Origin: Verrucomicrobiota bacterium
GTDB lineage: Bacteria > Verrucomicrobiota > Verrucomicrobiia > Limisphaerales > AV2
Direction: 5' to 3'
Length of the DNA stretch: 14,843 bases
Assembly (NCBI GenBank): GCA_003218935.1
Contig: QHPA01000217.1
Coordinates: forward strand, 1 to 14,843
Shown: positions 14,298-14,843 of the stretch, one piece after another
Layout: the number at the start of each line of letters is the position of its first letter
How positions within the stretch are numbered: position 1 is the first letter of the stretch
The notes under the pieces: model-generated
Databases searched by the model: none
Seen by the model: only the letters and a program-made list of their open reading frames with translations
What the model was told of the DNA's origin: nothing
Position numbers and translations under genes: made by a program

Positions 14298-14843
14298 ATG
14301 GAGCGAAACACCCCATCCGAAGTCCGAAGTTGTTTTGCCGCTGGTTTTCCTGCCTGCGTGCGGGCGTGGCTAGCCGCGTCGGTTTTCTGTTTCGGCCTGA
14401 CGGCATCGGTGCGCGCGGCGTTGCAATTCGATGTTTTCGTCGGTTATGGCGGCCAGCCGACAGGATTTGACGGGATTGTGCGCGAGGCGGGCTGGTTTCC
14501 CGTGGCCGTCGAGGTGCAAAACGACGGCCCGCCGTTTAACGCGGTGTTCGAGTTGTCCTCCAGTCAGATGGGCGTTGGACAAACGCGTCGAATCGTGGTG
14601 GAATTGCCGACCAACACCCGGAAGCGGTTCGTCATTCCCGCCTTCGCCGGTTCGGCTGCTTACTCCACGTGGGACGCCCGACTGACGGACGAGCGTGGCA
14701 AGGTGCGGGCCGAAAAAACCAGCTTGCGTCCGCGCGCTCTGGCGTGGGAAAGCATCTTGCTCGGCGCCACGCCGCGAACCTTCGGCGGCCTCCCCAAACT
14801 GCCTGAACTCAAGAGCAACAACAACCGTTCGTCGATGCAACCG
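14298..14843 (+). CDS. Unrecognised secreted or envelope protein, N-terminal part (partial at right edge)
   Basis: The frame is open from ATG 14298 to the window end (182 residues, no stop). It begins with a 25-residue polar/mixed stretch, then a hydrophobic segment (AWLAASVFCFGLTASVRA) with a plausible signal-peptidase site before ALQFDVFVGYGG (near residue 41). The exported part reads REAGWFPVAVEVQNDGPPFN, AVFELSSSQMGVGQ, RIVVELPTNTRKRFVIPAFA and DARLTDERGKVRAEKT, i.e. a beta-sandwich-like domain resembling the 'extracellular vEv.N' domain at the start of some large bacterial membrane proteins. A shorter start after the polar stretch is possible. I do not recognise the family. Same direction as lptD, 263 bases downstream. 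Confidence 0.75.
   Translation, partial: MERNTPSEVRSCFAAGFPACVRAWLAASVFCFGLTASVRAALQFDVFVGYGGQPTGFDGIVREAGWFPVAVEVQNDGPPFNAVFELSSSQMGVGQTRRIVVELPTNTRKRFVIPAFAGSAAYSTWDARLTDERGKVRAEKTSLRPRALAWESILLGATPRTFGGLPKLPELKSNNNRSSMQP

Overview
The window looks like chromosomal DNA of a Gram-negative member of the Verrucomicrobiota (probably the Pedosphaera/Limisphaerales side), most likely from a metagenomic or draft assembly. The best clue is the secreted prepilin-like protein with an [19 protein letters not shown]-terminus followed by [10 protein letters not shown] and a late DG motif, a type greatly expanded in that phylum. An LptD-type outer-membrane protein shows that the cell has an outer membrane. 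The organism call is inference; no rRNA or other taxonomic marker is present.

Layout. 1-512 (-): N-terminal part of a POT-family peptide transporter, running off the left edge. 646-4282: two oligopeptide ABC-transporter ATPases (OppD-like and OppF-like, both +), separated by an oppositely oriented pair, a SAM methyltransferase and a VanW-like protein coupled by a GTGA overlap. 4291-6330: a hypothetical single-pass protein (-), a prepilin-like secreted protein (+), a doubtful small ORF (-), a palindrome-rich gap, and a 51-residue membrane miniprotein (+) followed by a strong hairpin terminator. 6421-6494 (-): tRNA-Gly(TCC). 6562-9280 (+): pyrC and carA, two early steps of pyrimidine synthesis, separated by a decayed thioredoxin-like gene. 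9359-9859 (+): tail-anchored FHA protein. 9885-10849 (-): hemB, which as given is broken. 11119-14034 (+): a DUF4230-type membrane-anchored protein and an LptD/OstA-type barrel. 14298-14843 (+): start of an unrecognised secreted protein, cut by the right edge.

The gene content is mostly housekeeping: peptide uptake, pyrimidine synthesis, heme synthesis, envelope biogenesis and a tRNA. I did not find a defence system, CRISPR array, prophage, integron or other novel multigene system. The interesting signals are structural. hemB carries a 58-bp inverted copy of its own 3' part that replaces about 100 bp, removes the second active-site lysine and shifts the frame. oppD carries an in-frame palindromic repeat insertion. 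The VanW-like gene appears to have lost the GGG-C-Q core motif of its domain. PyrC carries an extra segment of about 28 residues. A thioredoxin relic lies directly after pyrC. The left edge has a perfect 30-bp tandem duplication. The edge duplication and the hemB inversion could be assembly artefacts, so both need read-level confirmation.
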